From: Voacanga thouarsii
Lineage: Eukaryota > Streptophyta > Magnoliopsida > Gentianales > Apocynaceae
Direction: 5' to 3'
Assembly: GCA_026120185.1 (NCBI GenBank)
Contig: JANUWF010002278.1
Location: forward strand, 1,022,501-1,086,500
Length of the DNA: 64,000 nt
Each line of letters opens with the position of its first letter. Position 1 is the first letter of the stretch. The position numbers were made by a program, and so were the translations under genes. Below are positions 10,487 to 23,058 of this stretch, in pieces. Under the pieces are notes generated by a model that searched no databases, was not told the origin of the DNA, and saw nothing but the letters and a program-made list of their open reading frames with translations.

Positions 10487-13400
10487 TGTAACACCCCACC
10501 TTTTTACTTTCGGTTGGTTACTACCTATAATAGGATGGGAATTTATATCAACGACCAGAACAAAAGTTGATCGGTGTATTGAGACGAACACTCTGGAGAA
10601 ATAAAATTTTGTCAGGACCTGGATGTAATTATTGGATTTGTTTTACTCGAACCCTAAATTTTTTGAAGGCTATTAAGATTAAAAGAATAAGAATTTTAGG
10701 GTACTTTAGAAAGATAAATTGATCAGTGCAATGAGGCGCACGTTTTGGTGCGAATTATGCTACCCGGGGTATCGGGGGCATTTTCGTTATTTTGACCGCG
10801 CTCGTGACTTTGACCGCAAATTTGACCAAGTAGAGAGGGAATTGAAGAATTTAAGTATTACCAATGGATTCAGTGGAATTTTTGGAGTTGGATAGTGAAA
10901 TAAAATATTTTTCATTACGGACCCGATTTTGGTCATTTTTGAAGAAAATGAAAAATTACGGTTGGAAATGGGACGTGTGGCTTCTTATAATTGGTGGATG
11001 AAAATAAGTGTCGTTTAGTGATTGGTTAATGAGGCCAAGTGTTTCTATTTGATTGGTTGTGATAAAAAAAAAAAAAAGGAAGAAGAAATAAAGAAGAATG
11101 GCCCACAAGAAATAAATAAGAATGGTTCACAATAAATACATAAGGATGGCCCACAAGCATGAAAAGTTTGACCAAGTTGGACCACCTTTTGACTTCATTT
11201 GACCAAGCGTAATTAAGCTAATCTTGATTTGAGTAAGTTAATCAAGGTTGATTATGCATGGCCATGCAAGATTAGAAAATATCTATAATGTTCTAAGAGT
11301 TTCTACCTTTTTCTATAAATTTCTTTAAGGTTCTAGAGCACTCTAAAGTTTTCCATAAGTTTCTACAAGTGATGAGTCATCACCTAAAGCTTTCTAGAAA
11401 ATTGTGGTTAATCATTCCATGTGTACCAATTACATTTCAAAGCTTCCTACTCAAGAGTCCTACATAAGCCATGACAAAAGCATGTGATGTAAGGCATTAC
11501 AAAAGCAAAGCTTCCTATACAAGCCTTCTAACATCTATAAATAGGCCATGAAGGCCAACTAAAATGGCTTTAGATAGCCAGAATTTCGGAGCAAACAAGA
11601 GAGAAAAGGGAGAAGAGAAAAGAAAAGGAAATAGAGAAGAAAGAGAGGGAGAAACCGGAAATAGAGAGGAGAGAAAGAGAGAGAGAAAAGCAAGAAGATG
11701 CTTGGACTGTCCAGCCTCCAAACGCAGCAAAGAAAAGGTAAAGATCTACCTTACTTGAAGTAAAGTTATTATATAAAGCATGGAGATCATTTTGGTATAT
11801 ATATTGTGAGAAGTTTATGTGTGATAGTTAGGTGAAGTTGTATGAAAGCTGTCCTTGTGTGCAGAAAATTCTGGGAGGTTTTATGTTCAGTAAATATGTA
11901 ATGTTTCTGGATTTGAACGAAGCAGGCATATATCTTTGTAGCTAAGGATCATAGAGACATTTTAGAACAAGTTTGACGTTAATCGGATTTACGGATCAAA
12001 AGTTATGGTGAAAATAGTAAAAGGTGCCAAATCAGTGACGGGATTTTTACTACTAGAACTTTGTGTGCAAAACTGAACAGAATGGACAATAGAATTGGTA
12101 CTCCATGAATTGGAACTAGTAAAGGAATGTCTTAAGGATATTTTACAATTGGTTTGACATCATTTGGATTTGTGGATTAAAAGTTATGGGCAAAACAAGT
12201 TAGGGTGTCAAACTGGAAAATTGCAGAATGTTAAGGAAAGAATGAATAGTGAAACTAAGTCAAAACTACTGAGGCTGTTTTTGCCCAGTACCGTGATGCT
12301 GGAACCAGAAACCTAAAAATGGCCTATACTGAATTAAATTTAAGAGTCTCATGGTCATTTTGGTATATCATGGAGCCAAATCGGAGCTGTAAATTAAAAG
12401 TTATGTGCAAAACAAAATGGTGTGTCAAACCAGTGATATTCCAAAAAAGTAGTCCGAAAATGAATGGACTTAAGAGTGATTAATTATGTGATTTTGGACA
12501 AAACAATTAGGGAAACATGAAGTGAATCCCTTTTTTATGAAGTGAGGAAGGATGTGGAAAAAGTAAAATGAAAGAATTGATCAAACGATGGAAAAACGAT
12601 GCGAACGAAAGTTGAACATTTTTCTTAAGCATCGGCTAACCGTCGGCCCCAACAGCTAAACGACGGTTGAACGTCGGCTAACCGTCAGGCACGGCGGCCA
12701 GATGTCGGCTACCCGACGGCTATTTTTTGGCCAAACACCAATTGACCCGAAAACAATGTTTGGTGTAGGTTTAGCGACAAACAGCTAACGAAATGTCAAA
12801 AATGGTAGGAACGGAGGTTAGACGGTCGTGAACGGAATGAGAGGCTTAGGACACGAGGTGAGTCCCATTGATTTCCAAACCTTTTTAAAGGCTAGTGTGC
12901 TTTGATTTTTTATGAAATGCTATGTTTTATGCCATTTTGAAAATCCTTGAATATGTTTAAGGTTTACATGAGCAACATTTGCTTTTATGCTATTTTGGAC
13001 TCGAATAAATTTCATATTCAGCTTGGAAACCTTCCTGGATGTTTAAAACACGAATTTTGTGAATTTAGTCCTTTTCGGATTAAATATTTGGGATTTCTGA
13101 AAAATGGTAAATTTTGGAATCGGGTATTTGGAGAATAATCCAAGTATCCTTATTGGAATATTTTATGAAAACTCTTGGAACTCAGGTATTCGGTAAATGA
13201 CCGAAATATCCTTATTGGAACTTTTGTGAATATTTTTCAAATCGGGTAAGGGTAAAATGACCCGGATACCCTCAATAAGTCTTTTGGAATCTGGCATGGG
13301 TGAAATGACCCGAATACCCTTGGAAAAAAGAATTTTGTGATCAAGTACGGCCCCAGAAAATAAGAAATGTTTTGATTTGGAAATCCTATGGGATCAGATG

Positions 13401-14312
13401 ACCCTCTGGCCTGATCAGTCAGATGGGGTTGGTATTGTTGCGTTGAGTACTCAACAGGGACTTTGATCTTTGTACTAGCCCATGTTAGAGATAGACGACC
13501 CCAAGTAACCTGATCAGTTCTGGGAATTGTCTTACTCCAAACAGGGCGACAAGACATTGTGATGAGTCATCCCTGGCTAGCCATTGTGAGCCCGGCAATT
13601 GCCTGTTGATTATGATTGGTGGGTTGTTCACATGAGACCGAGCGGGGACACTCGGTGTGTTCAACCCCTTGCCACCTCGATGGTGATTGATGTCAGGATT
13701 GGGACCCCTGGCTTATGGTGGCAAGTAAAAGATCCCTAAGTACACGGTAAGGTACATTGGTATGCTACTCACCCTTCCGGCATGACACGGGTGACGTGCT
13801 GTAAGGCGCAGTCCCTGGCACAAAAGACCGTGTAGCCGAAGGCAAAGTTCTTTGAACTTTGCACACAGGTCGCACTTCTAGATGGGGAAGAACCCGCATT
13901 TATTGAATTGGGGACCGTGTGTTTGAAAATTACTGTTTTTCAAACGTATATCATAAAATGACCTGAATTTATCAATTATTGCTATTTTCCCTATTATATA
14001 ATTTACTTCAGCAAAGATTTTGAAAATCGACTCTCTTTTAATGGAAACACTGGCACACACACGGGACTCACTGGGTGATTTTTCACTCACACGTGTCTTT
14101 TATCTTACTTTTTTTTGTAGAATCCGGAATTGGAAGAACCTACGGATAGAGGACGATACCACAGTGACAGCAGAATAGGTTCGGATGTCTCCTCTTTGGA
14201 CCTTATATACTCTGTTGATTATTTGTTATAAAGACCCCTTGTCTGGGTATCTGGATGGGGCAACGCCCAATATTGGTATGCTTCCGTTATTACCTTTAGT
14301 AGGGGTGTTACA
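10487..14312 (+). mobile_element. Tekay-type solo LTR, copy 2, inside Copia A pol
   Basis: A 3826-bp block starts TGTAACACCCC, ends GGGGTGTTACA, and is flanked by an exact 5-bp duplication CCATC (10482-10486 and 14313-14317). Removing it restores the Copia A frame (DSI joined to YDNQVWTL). It matches copy 1 (1887-4532 plus 24555-25872) throughout. It contains no gag or pol, only LTR-type sequence with a TATA box, so it is a solo LTR left by recombination between two LTRs of a full element. Compared with copy 1 it has an extra segment at about 11341-11520 and a local tandem expansion at 11070-11160, and it lacks a stretch present in copy 1 near 3090-3290. ORFs at 11515-11758 are low-complexity shadows of a purine-rich leader. 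Confidence 0.88.
11535..11544 (+). promoter_or_regulatory. TATA box of Tekay-type LTR copy 2
   Basis: CTATAAATAG followed by GCCATGAAGG, at the place equivalent to 2781-2790 in copy 1. Confidence 0.6.
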
Positions 14313-14317
14313 CCATC

Positions 14318-15806
14318 TACGACAACCAAGTATGGACTTTAGTTGATCCACCCAAATGAATTAAACCTATTGGGTGCAAGTGGGTTTTCAAGAAGAAAAC
14401 GGACATGGATGGTAATTTAGTTACCTATAAAGCACGACTAGTGGCGAAAGGTTATCATCAACAACATGATATTGACTATGATGAAACCTTCTCGCCAGTA
14501 GCTATGTTGAAATCCATCAAGATACTCCTAGCCATTGCTACTCATTATAACTATGAGATTTGGCAAATGGATGTGAAAACAGCTTTTCTAAATGGAAATC
14601 TGACTGAGGAAGTGTATATGACATAACCTGAGGGTTTCACATCCAATGATAGCACAAAGGTGTGCAAGCTACAAAGGTCCATCTATGGACTTAAGCAGGC
14701 TTCTAGGAGTTGGAACATCCGTTTTGATGAAACAATCAAAGAGTTTGGTTTCATTCAAAACATGGATGAGCCTTGTGTATACAAGAAAGTTAGTAGGAGT
14801 GCAATCATTTTCTTACTACTTTATGTAGATGACATATTGCTAATAAGAAACGATATACCTGTCTTACAAACGGTTAAAGTTTGGTTGTCCAAACAATTCT
14901 CCATGAAAGACCTTGGAGAAGCAACCTATATTCTTGGAATAAGGATCTATAGAGATAGATCCAAAAGGTTGCTTGGTCTTTCACAGTCTACATACATAGA
15001 TAAAGTGCTAAAGAGGTTTAGCATAGATCAATCCAAAAAGGGATTATTACCCATGTCATATGGTATAAGCTTTTCAAAGTCGATGTCTCGCAAGACACAA
15101 GTTGAAAGGGATCACATGAGTAAGATTCCATATGCCTCGGCAGTTGGATCTATCATGTATGCTATGACATGTATTAGGCCCGATGTATCTTGTGCTCTCA
15201 GTTTGACGAGCAGATACCAATCTGACCTTGGTGAGGGTTATTGGGCGGCTGTAAAGAACATCCTTAAATACTTAAGAATGACTAATGATATGTTCTTAGT
15301 ATACGGAGAAGGTGATTTGAAAATAAACGGGTATACTGATGCCAGTTTTCAATCTGACAAAGATGATTTCAAATCACAATCTGGCTACGTGTTTACGTTA
15401 TGTGGAGGGGCAATAAGTAGAAAAAGTTTCAAACAAGAGACTATTGTCGACTCTACGACAGAAGCTGAGTACATTGCTGCTTCTGAACAGCTAAGGAGGC
15501 TGTTTGAATCAAGAAGTTTGTGACGGAACTGGGTGTGGTTCCTAGTGTTGTTGGTCCAATAACTTTGTATTGTGACAACAACGGAGCCATTGCACAAGCA
15601 AAGGAGCCGCGATCTCACCAATGATCCAAACACGTACTGCAACGCTATCATCTGATCCGAGAGATCATAGATAGGAATGATGCAAAGATAGAGAGAGTTC
15701 CCACAGATAAGAACATAGCTGACCCGCTTACGAAAGCACTATTCCAAAAGAAACATGATTGTCATGTTGAGTCATTCGGTATTAGATACATGAATGATTG
15801 GCTCTA
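14318..15806 (+). pseudogene. Copia A reverse transcriptase and RNase H (broken)
   Basis: The frame resumes after the solo LTR with YDNQVWTLVDPP, then GCKWVFKKKTDMDG, the catalytic fingers and palm (ARLVAKGYHQ, VKTAFLNG), YGLKQASRSWN, and the YVDD active site at 14822-14833. The RNase H domain follows with GYTDASF, GYVFTLCGGAIS and STTEAEYIAASE. RT copies the element RNA into DNA and RNase H removes the template. TAA at about 14624 replaces a codon that is Q in relatives (VYMT-stop-PEGF). A one-base loss near 15490 shifts the frame, and a TGA near 15507 stands where tryptophan is usual. The C-terminal end, with CDNNGAIAQAKEP and NIADPLTKAL, is readable in the shifted frame to about 15806, with one further stop. 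Confidence 0.92.
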
Positions 15807-15807
15807 G

Positions 15808-15821
15808 CGTAAGTGGGAGTT
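15808..15821 (+). promoter_or_regulatory. Polypurine tract of Copia A
   Basis: CGTAAGTGGGAGTT lies directly before the 3' LTR start TGTTAGTG. It is the expected plus-strand DNA primer of a copia element. Confidence 0.8.
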
Positions 15822-17496
15822 TGTTAGTGTTGTGCCCTAGAGGCAATCACTTGTACATTGTATATGACACATTTTCTTTTAATAAAAGGTATTATTTATC
15901 TTACAGTTTCTTATGTTTACTTTAAGTAATATAACTGTTCGATAAAGTCCCTAGTACAACACTGTGTTAAGGAAATCATGATATGAGATTCCTACTACAC
16001 TGGATGGTGTTGGTACTTAAATAGTCCCTAGTCATAGTATTAATGAGACAGGACATCATTAATGTGTTAAGACTAGCATGTGTTAGACTTCCTGATTTGA
16101 TCAGGCGGTGGTTCTCATAACCATGAGTATTGAGATACTCAAAGTTAACACATGGATTTTTGTTAATGGAACAAGTTCATTGGATGACCTAGCTTCGAGA
16201 TAATCACATGGATAACTATTTAGTGCCAGTGATATAATCTCAATATAGCAAACGTGCAAGTATCCTTAAACTTGAGATCTCTAAGGTACTTTATTTACTG
16301 AGCCTTATACTTTGATTTCAATCTCCGGAGCTTGATCAAAGACTGCCTATAGGATGGATATTGGGTACATTATGAGGTAAACGAAAGTAGTTAAGAGGGT
16401 CAATAAAGGATTCACCACTCCTAATAGTAGACGCGAATATCTCACGGCCACTTGTAGGAATTACTACTCGGAAAGTTCTTGGCCAAGGCAAATTGTGTAT
16501 TGGAAATAGTTCCAATTGATACACATCTAAAGTAGTGGGTTCCTGGTACAAGTACTATTGTATTTGGGCCAGAATTATTTCTGGAGAGAATTGACACTAA
16601 TTTCGTACTCCAAACCGAATGAGATATTGTATAGTGAAAGAAGTTAATTGCACTGAAGTTTGTTATTGAAGGGTTCATGTCAAGCCACTTGACTTCCTGG
16701 ACTCTTGGGTGGTCATGATATGTTGCTAGATACCGCTCATGATCTGGAAATATTGGTTTATTAATTGATAAATTAATAAACCAATCCTAATTAGAATTAA
16801 TATGATTAATTCTAATTAATTATGGATTATTAATCTTAAAGACGTTTGGATTAATTCATGTTCTCTACCGTTGACTGCGAAACCTAATAGGTCACACACA
16901 ATGGAGGATTATATACTCAAGATGTTATTTGATAACATAGTGGGGTTAATTAAGAGAAAGAGAAGTTGTTGTGGACAAATTTAATTAGTTATAATTCGTG
17001 GCCCAAGTTGTAATTGTGAGAACTTGATGTTTTCAATTCCAAATAGGGAATTCTAATAGGATTAGAATTCTCAGTTTTTGGGAAAGGAATTTCGTGTGAT
17101 ATATAGTAGATATAACACACGAAAACCCTAGCTAATGAGACACACGAAATCCCCAGCCAAGTCACACATTTTTCCCTTCTTCTCTCTCCTTCTCGTTTTG
17201 CTGAAAACAAGAGAACCCTAGCCGCCATTATTATTTCTGCTAACACAGGAAATTTTGGTGCTTAAGTGTATCCTCTGCGTGGATCACTGTTAGAGATAAT
17301 CACACACTGTGAGTATAGTGGTTAGACGTTCAACTCACGTGGAGATTGATCACGAGGATTGCTGGATCACGCCCCGACTTTAAGAAGAAATTTTTGTTCT
17401 TCGGACGATCACCCAAAGGTAAAAGTTGTTACCTTTACTCTCTTTATGTCTTGTTTTCCACACATAAACGGGTCCTGGGTAGGGCTGTTCAAAATA

Positions 17497-17640
17497 CGGT
17501 CCAAACCGATTTGTCGAACCGAACTGAACCGAATATATAAGTTCAGTTCAGTTTTTTAGGGAAACGGTTCGATTCGGTTCGGTTCAAGGAGGGATTTTTT
17601 AGTTCGGTTCGGTTGAATTAAAATTCAACCGAACTGAAAA
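17497..17640. repeat. Left subterminal repeats of the hAT element
   Basis: Repeated AACCGAAC and GGTTCGGTT units in both orientations lie just inside the left terminus. hAT transposases bind short repeated subterminal motifs near both ends (family knowledge), so this is the probable binding region. Confidence 0.65.
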
Positions 17641-17783
17641 ACCAAAATATGAATTTAAAAAATTTTATTTTTTTAATAAATTAAAACTAAAAAATGGAAA
17701 GAAACCCTAAACACCTCTCTTTCACTCCCGACTGTGCGTCTATGCCGCCAACTTCTCCTCCTCCCAACTCCCTTCCCTTTTGC

Positions 17784-18973
17784 TACGGGTGGCAATCGTG
17801 TCGTGTTTGGATTGGCGAGTCGTGTCAATTTGAGATAATTACACTTGACAGGTCAATTCGAACACGACCCGATTAATAAATGCGTCGTGTCGTGTCAACC
17901 CATTTATTTTCGTGTTGTGTTCGTGTTATAAAATGGGTTGACACGATTAGGCACAAAAATTAAATAAATAATTACTAAATTCATCAACCCGTATATCTAC
18001 TAAACCCGTCAATCTGTGCACCATTACACAAAAAAATTTAAAAAATCAAATCAAATCATATAAAATTAAAAAACTAATAAAATAGTACGTAAAGTCATAA
18101 ATAACCAATAAAATAACAAACCATCCCGCTAAATATCTAGAGATCTTAATAAATTCATAATATTTAATCTTAAAAATCTAAACAAATGTAATTTTGCAAT
18201 AAAATTAGATTGTTCAAGAAATTATTTTCTCTAGATATTTAGAACAACAATTTTTTCGTAGCATGCCAGGAATTTTAAAGAGTAAATGGAGAGTCGAAAA
18301 TGAGCACGAAAAGAAGGCTTGCCATTATAGGGTGTAATTCAAATTGTCTTTGTCTCAATGTCAGAAATAGCAAAGTATACGAACTAGTTAATTGATACTG
18401 AGTGAACTTTACCCTCTGGTGAATGCACCGCACGAACTTCTTTTCATTCTATATTCGATTCGGCCTATAAGCATATTACATACGTTATTTCCTAAAGGTC
18501 TAACCTTCCCCTTTAAACTCGCGTAAGGTCGTTGCTTACCAACTTGTAATAATATTATTATTATAGACACTAAATAATAATTAATTAAGAATGATTCATT
18601 TACTATACATCAAGCAAATAACCACATTAACATCATTTATTTTCTTTAAGAGATCTCATATAATTAAACAAAATAGACACACAAATAATTTAATTAATTC
18701 ATATAATAAATTTTAATTCTATTAATTCATGTAAAAATATTAAATTATCTAATTTTCTATAGTAAAATTTGTAGGGTATTACAAAAAGTATTAAATATAA
18801 ATATTAAAAAAATTTAAACGGGTTCGCGGGTTGAAACGGGTTGAACCCGTTTATGACCTGTACACGTTTAAAGTTAAACGGGTCAACCTGTTTCGACCTG
18901 AACCTGCGAAACCACAACCTTAACCCGCTATAACCGTGTCATGTTCGTGTCGTGTTCAATATTGCTGCCCCTA
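17784..18973. mobile_element. Non-autonomous hAT nested in the larger hAT
   Basis: The left end is TACGGGTGGCAAT and the right end on the minus strand is TAGGGGCAGCAAT, a hAT-type inverted repeat. Flanks CCTTTTGC (17776-17783) and CCTTTCGC (18974-18981) match at 7 of 8 bases. The 1190 bp have no transposase. Both ends are rich in GTGTCGTGT and AACGGGTT motifs (17800-17950 and 18810-18960), again like subterminal binding arrays. It sits in the 5' flank of the larger hAT, so it does not interrupt the transposase. The one mismatch in the target duplication suggests some age. Confidence 0.8.
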
Positions 18974-18981
18974 CCTTTCGC

Positions 18982-19334
18982 TTTCCTTCTTCAGTTCTTC
19001 CATCCTTATTGCCGGAAGCGGAAAGTTGATATCCCTTTTTCACTGTCCAACTCCAACCTCCATTAACTCCATTTCACTGTCCAATCCAACCTCCATCGAC
19101 TCCATTTCGATCTCCTTGATATCCCTTTCACCTCCATCCCTTTCAGTGTAGGGACTGCCACGGTGCCATTGCCGCCTGCGGACTGGTGTTCGGTAGGGTG
19201 TAAGCCATTCCGGATAGCAAGGCCAGAGTCACTCCTTCCTCAATCCTCATTCGGTCATTCCCCACTAGTCACTGCCACTGCCAGAAAGCCCAGAACCAGA
19301 ACCCTGAAGGTATCATCGGTGAGCTCAGCAGAAG
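18982..19334 (+). other. Possible first untranslated exon of the hAT transposase gene
   Basis: CT-rich sequence between the nested element and a plausible splice donor (CAGAAG then GTATGA at 19335). Short ORFs here (18936-19151, 19163-19393) do not resemble any protein I know, and the second runs across the donor. I read the region as promoter and 5' untranslated sequence; this is inference from position. Confidence 0.35.
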
Positions 19335-20481
19335 GTATGATACATTCTAAATCTCCCCTTTTTTTTTCTTTGCTCAGATGGTATGGAATTTGAAATAGAC
19401 ATGATTTTGATTGCAATTTAGATCCTCTGGCTCTCTTCTATCATTCTATTGTGTTGTGAAATTGTAGAGAGTAAATAAATTGTAGCACTGGCAATTGGCA
19501 AATCAGAAGTTACCAGAGACTAAACTACAATGCTAATATGCTATCTTTTTCTTCCTTCATTTTAGCAGCTGTCATTGCTTTGTTCTGGTCTGCTGGTCCC
19601 TTCCCTGGGTTAACTTCTATTGTCTTACACTTGCTTAAGGCTCGTGAGGTTAGCTATTGTCCTAGATAAAGCCCCTGATAAACCTTAACTCGGAGCTCCA
19701 CTGTTGAACTCAGAAAATCCCAAAAAAAAAAAAAGACATTGTAGGAGCAAATCAAAGCTTCAACTGAAAACCCAAGGGGGAAAAAATCAATCACCTGGCA
19801 AATAAATCTTCCACAACATTTTTTAGCATTCAAATGCTAAAATAACCCTGATTAGATAATCTTTACCTTGAGGATTGCGACCTTCATATGAGATACAAAG
19901 AGTAGGAGCAAACAGAAAAAAGAAGAGAACAAATATGCTAAAGTTGAGTAGGAGAGACATCAGACATGGTGATCGCATTTTCATTCAAGAGATAATCAAG
20001 AAAACATCCTCCACAAGATGGACTGAGCTGTTTGCATTTGTTTGAGCTATTTGCCTTTGTTTCACAAATACTAATACCAACACTGTTACATGTTTTATTC
20101 TTGTTTGCTACTTTCCTCTCTCTTTGAGTTTTCCTAAAAGCTTACTTTTTCAGTCACCCTCTTCTCTTCTGTTGTGCGCAAAAATATAACACAATGTGTG
20201 AATGTGGGTTTAAGTGACTTTACATTTTATTATGCGAGTTCTTAGCTTGCATCTTTCATTTGTATTAGATTTTCATATCATAACTCATGGATTGGTGGGA
20301 TGAAGTCATAGAATTTCAAATCCCCTTGAATCATTTAAGTTAGGATTGGTTAATCATTATTTATCTTAGCATCCCATCTCTTGTTATCTTGTGAACTTGA
20401 TCCTTTGAAGAATTTGCCTAGTGATTATCATTTACATTTTTTACTTACAGTTTCTAAGTTTATTTACATTTTTAGTTGTAG
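19335..20481 (+). other. Possible 5' intron of the hAT transposase gene
   Basis: GTATGA follows CAGAAG at 19335, and a T-rich stretch ending TTTAGTTGTAG at 20481 lies immediately before the transposase ATG at 20483. The 1.15 kb between is AT-rich with scattered short ORFs and no recognisable domain. Splicing would place the ATG at the start of the second exon. This is a prediction from splice-like sequences only. Confidence 0.4.
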
Positions 20482-20482
20482 G

Positions 20483-22599
20483 ATGTCAGATCAAGCAGAT
20501 AGTATCCCTAGGAGTAATTCACAAGATAATCCAGCAAGTCATGAAGGGTCTAATACTTCAAGCAATAACCAATGGAGTTCTAAGAAGAAAAGGGAAATAG
20601 CACCATGATCAATTGTGTGGTCACATTTTACTAAATATACAACTGAAGATGGAGAAAAAAAAAAGCAAGGTGCAATTATTGCAGTCTTTCTTATGCAGCT
20701 GATCCTGGCATAAATGGTACTACTTCACTGAAAAATCACATGAAAGGCTATTTGAAAAATCCATACAATAATGAGGCTCATGCAACCCAACTACAACAAC
20801 AACCACACTCACTTGCACATAGTGGTAAGGTCGGTTCAGTTGTTACTTGGAGGTTTAATCAAACTGATACTAGAAAGGCATGTGCATATATGATTATTGT
20901 GGATGAGCAACCATTTTCATTTGTTGAAAAAGAAGGATTTAGGCATTTCATGTCTGTTGCTTGCCCATCTTTCCAAATTCCGTCTAGAACTACCATTACA
21001 AGGGATTGTTATGATATCTATTTGAAAGAAAAGACAAAATTGAAGGGTTTTTTGAGACATTCAGCTAAGAGAATTTATCTTACCACTGATTCATGGACTT
21101 CTGAACAGCAAATTAATTATATGTGTCTCACTACTCATTTTATAGATGATGATTGGGTATTGCATAAAAGGAATCTAAATTTTTGTCCAATAGACAGTCA
21201 TAAAGGTGAGGCGATTGGAAAAGGGGTGGAAAAATGCTTACTTGACTGGGGGATTGAAAATGTGTTTGCAATTACTATTGATAATGCGAGTTCTAATGAT
21301 GTTGCTGTTAGTTATTTGAAGAAAAGATTTTCTAATTGAAGTACTAATTTGCTTGGGGGAAAGTATCTTCATGTGAGGTGTATAGCACACATAATAAATC
21401 TTGTTGTGTCTGATGGTTTAAAAGAGATTTGTCCTTCCATTACTCATGTTCGAGCAGCTATTAGATATATAAGGCAATCTCCGAGTAGGTTGAAAAAGTT
21501 TAAGGAGTGTGTTGAAATGGAAAAGATAGAAAGCAAGAGGTTATTATGTTTGGATGTTCCCACTAGATGGAACTCGAGTTATTTGATGTTAGATATAGCT
21601 TTGAATCTTGCAAAAGCCTTTGAAAGATTTTAAGATTTAGATCCACATTTTAAAGTTGATCTACTAGTTGATCATGGTGGGCTACCTAGTGAGGAAGATT
21701 GGGATAATATTTCTCGTTTTGTAAAGTTTTTGGGTCACTTCTATGAACTTACATTGCAGATTTCTGGTTCATTATATGTGACTTCAAATCAAGTGCTTCA
21801 TGAACTTAGTGATGTGGTTAAATTGTTGAATACTTGGGAATGTAGTGATGATGGAGAGTTGAGTCAAAAGGCAAAGAGAATGAGAAATAAATACAATAAG
21901 TATTGGGGGAATCATGAGAAAATGAATTTCATCATGTTTTATGCAGTTATTCTTGATCCCCAATTTAAATTGCATTATGTTGGGTAGTTGATTCAAAAGA
22001 TGTATCCGGATAATATTACTCTTGGGGATAAGGTGAAAGAAGGTATTCACGAGCTTTTTGAGGAATATAAGAGGATGGATGTTTCTCAAGTTGATTATTG
22101 CTTACCACTGCCATCGTCAAGTGCATCTTCTAGTTCAATTTCAAGTCAACATTCACAATATTCATTGAAGCTATCATTAAAAAGGCGAAATTTAGAAGTA
22201 GACACTAGGCATGAGTATGATATGTTTCTTAATGAGGGTGGGGGAGTTGATACAAAAAGTGAATTGGATAAGTTTCTTGGTGAAGAAAGGGAAAAAGATG
22301 AAGATGATTTTGATATTCTAAAGTGGTGGAAGCTTAATGCTCCAAGATTTCCTATTGTTGCTCAAATGGCTCGTGATATATTGGCTGCTCCAGTTTCTAT
22401 GGTTGCTTCTGAGTCAGATTTTAGCATGGGAGGTCGTGTTCTTGACACGTTTAGAAGCTCTTTGACTCCAAGAATGGTGCAATGTCTTATGTGTGCCAAA
22501 GATTGGTTGTGCAATGAAGCAAAACCAGTTAATATTGAAGAAGACATTAACATTCTTGAAAAAATGGACCATGGTAATCTATTTCATGTTCTATTTTAG
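20483..22599 (+). pseudogene. hAT transposase with BED finger and dimerisation domain (broken)
   Basis: The start is the ATG of MSDQADSIPRSNSQ, directly after the intron-like acceptor. A BED zinc finger follows (SIVWSHFTKY, CNYC, LKNHM) but the last ligand, usually C or H, is Y. The RNase H-like core is recognisable: LTTDSWTS, ITIDNASSND, RCIAHIINLV and DVPTRWNSSY. The C-terminal hAT dimerisation domain is well kept (FDILKWWKLNAPRFP, then APVSMVASESDFSMGGRVL). The enzyme would cut and paste the element and act in the nucleus. Defects: TGA at 20606; a frame change at a run of ten A (20655-20664); then a long frame in which only TGA (21337), TAA (21631) and TAG (21985) intervene. All other codons from 20740 to 22599 read through, so decay is recent. 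Confidence 0.9.
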
Positions 22600-23058
22600 C
22601 TTTTTAATACTTGTAGATATTTATTTATGTCTTAATTTATTTTCTAACTTTTTATTTAATTTCCTTTTGTAGAATTTGCAAAATGTGGTCATAAATCAAC
22701 CATTCTTGATCTTTGCAGAGAATTGAAGCGATTGAGAATTCAAGTAAGCTATTTTTCTTTAAATTCATGCCTAAGTATCATATTTTTAGTTAAATTTGTC
22801 TCTTGGAAACTTCAATTCACACTTGAGCATTTTTCAGAGGGACTTCGCTTTGAATGGGAGGAACCAAGTAAAGAAAATAAATTGATGTCCACTGTCCAAG
22901 GCAGAAATGGGTAACATAATTCTTTGTCTTACTTTAAGGTGGAAACTGGAAAGTGAAATGTTGTATATGTTGTTGGAGTTTAACTATATTATAAACACAT
23001 CTCTATTTTCTCAATGATTTACTTTTCCTTTGACACTTATATGATGCAATTTGAATGG
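22600..23058 (+). other. hAT 3' flank after the transposase stop
   Basis: AT-rich sequence with a possible short downstream exon: TTTTGTAG before AATTTGCAAAATG near 22673, and TTTGCAG near 22720. ORF 22723-22914 shows no known domain. It may be 3' untranslated sequence or a decayed additional exon; I cannot decide. Confidence 0.3.

Noticed and set aside
20381..22599. A domesticated hAT-derived host gene
   Set aside because: Exact 8-bp duplication, paired inverted ends and several in-frame stops show an inserted, decaying transposon.
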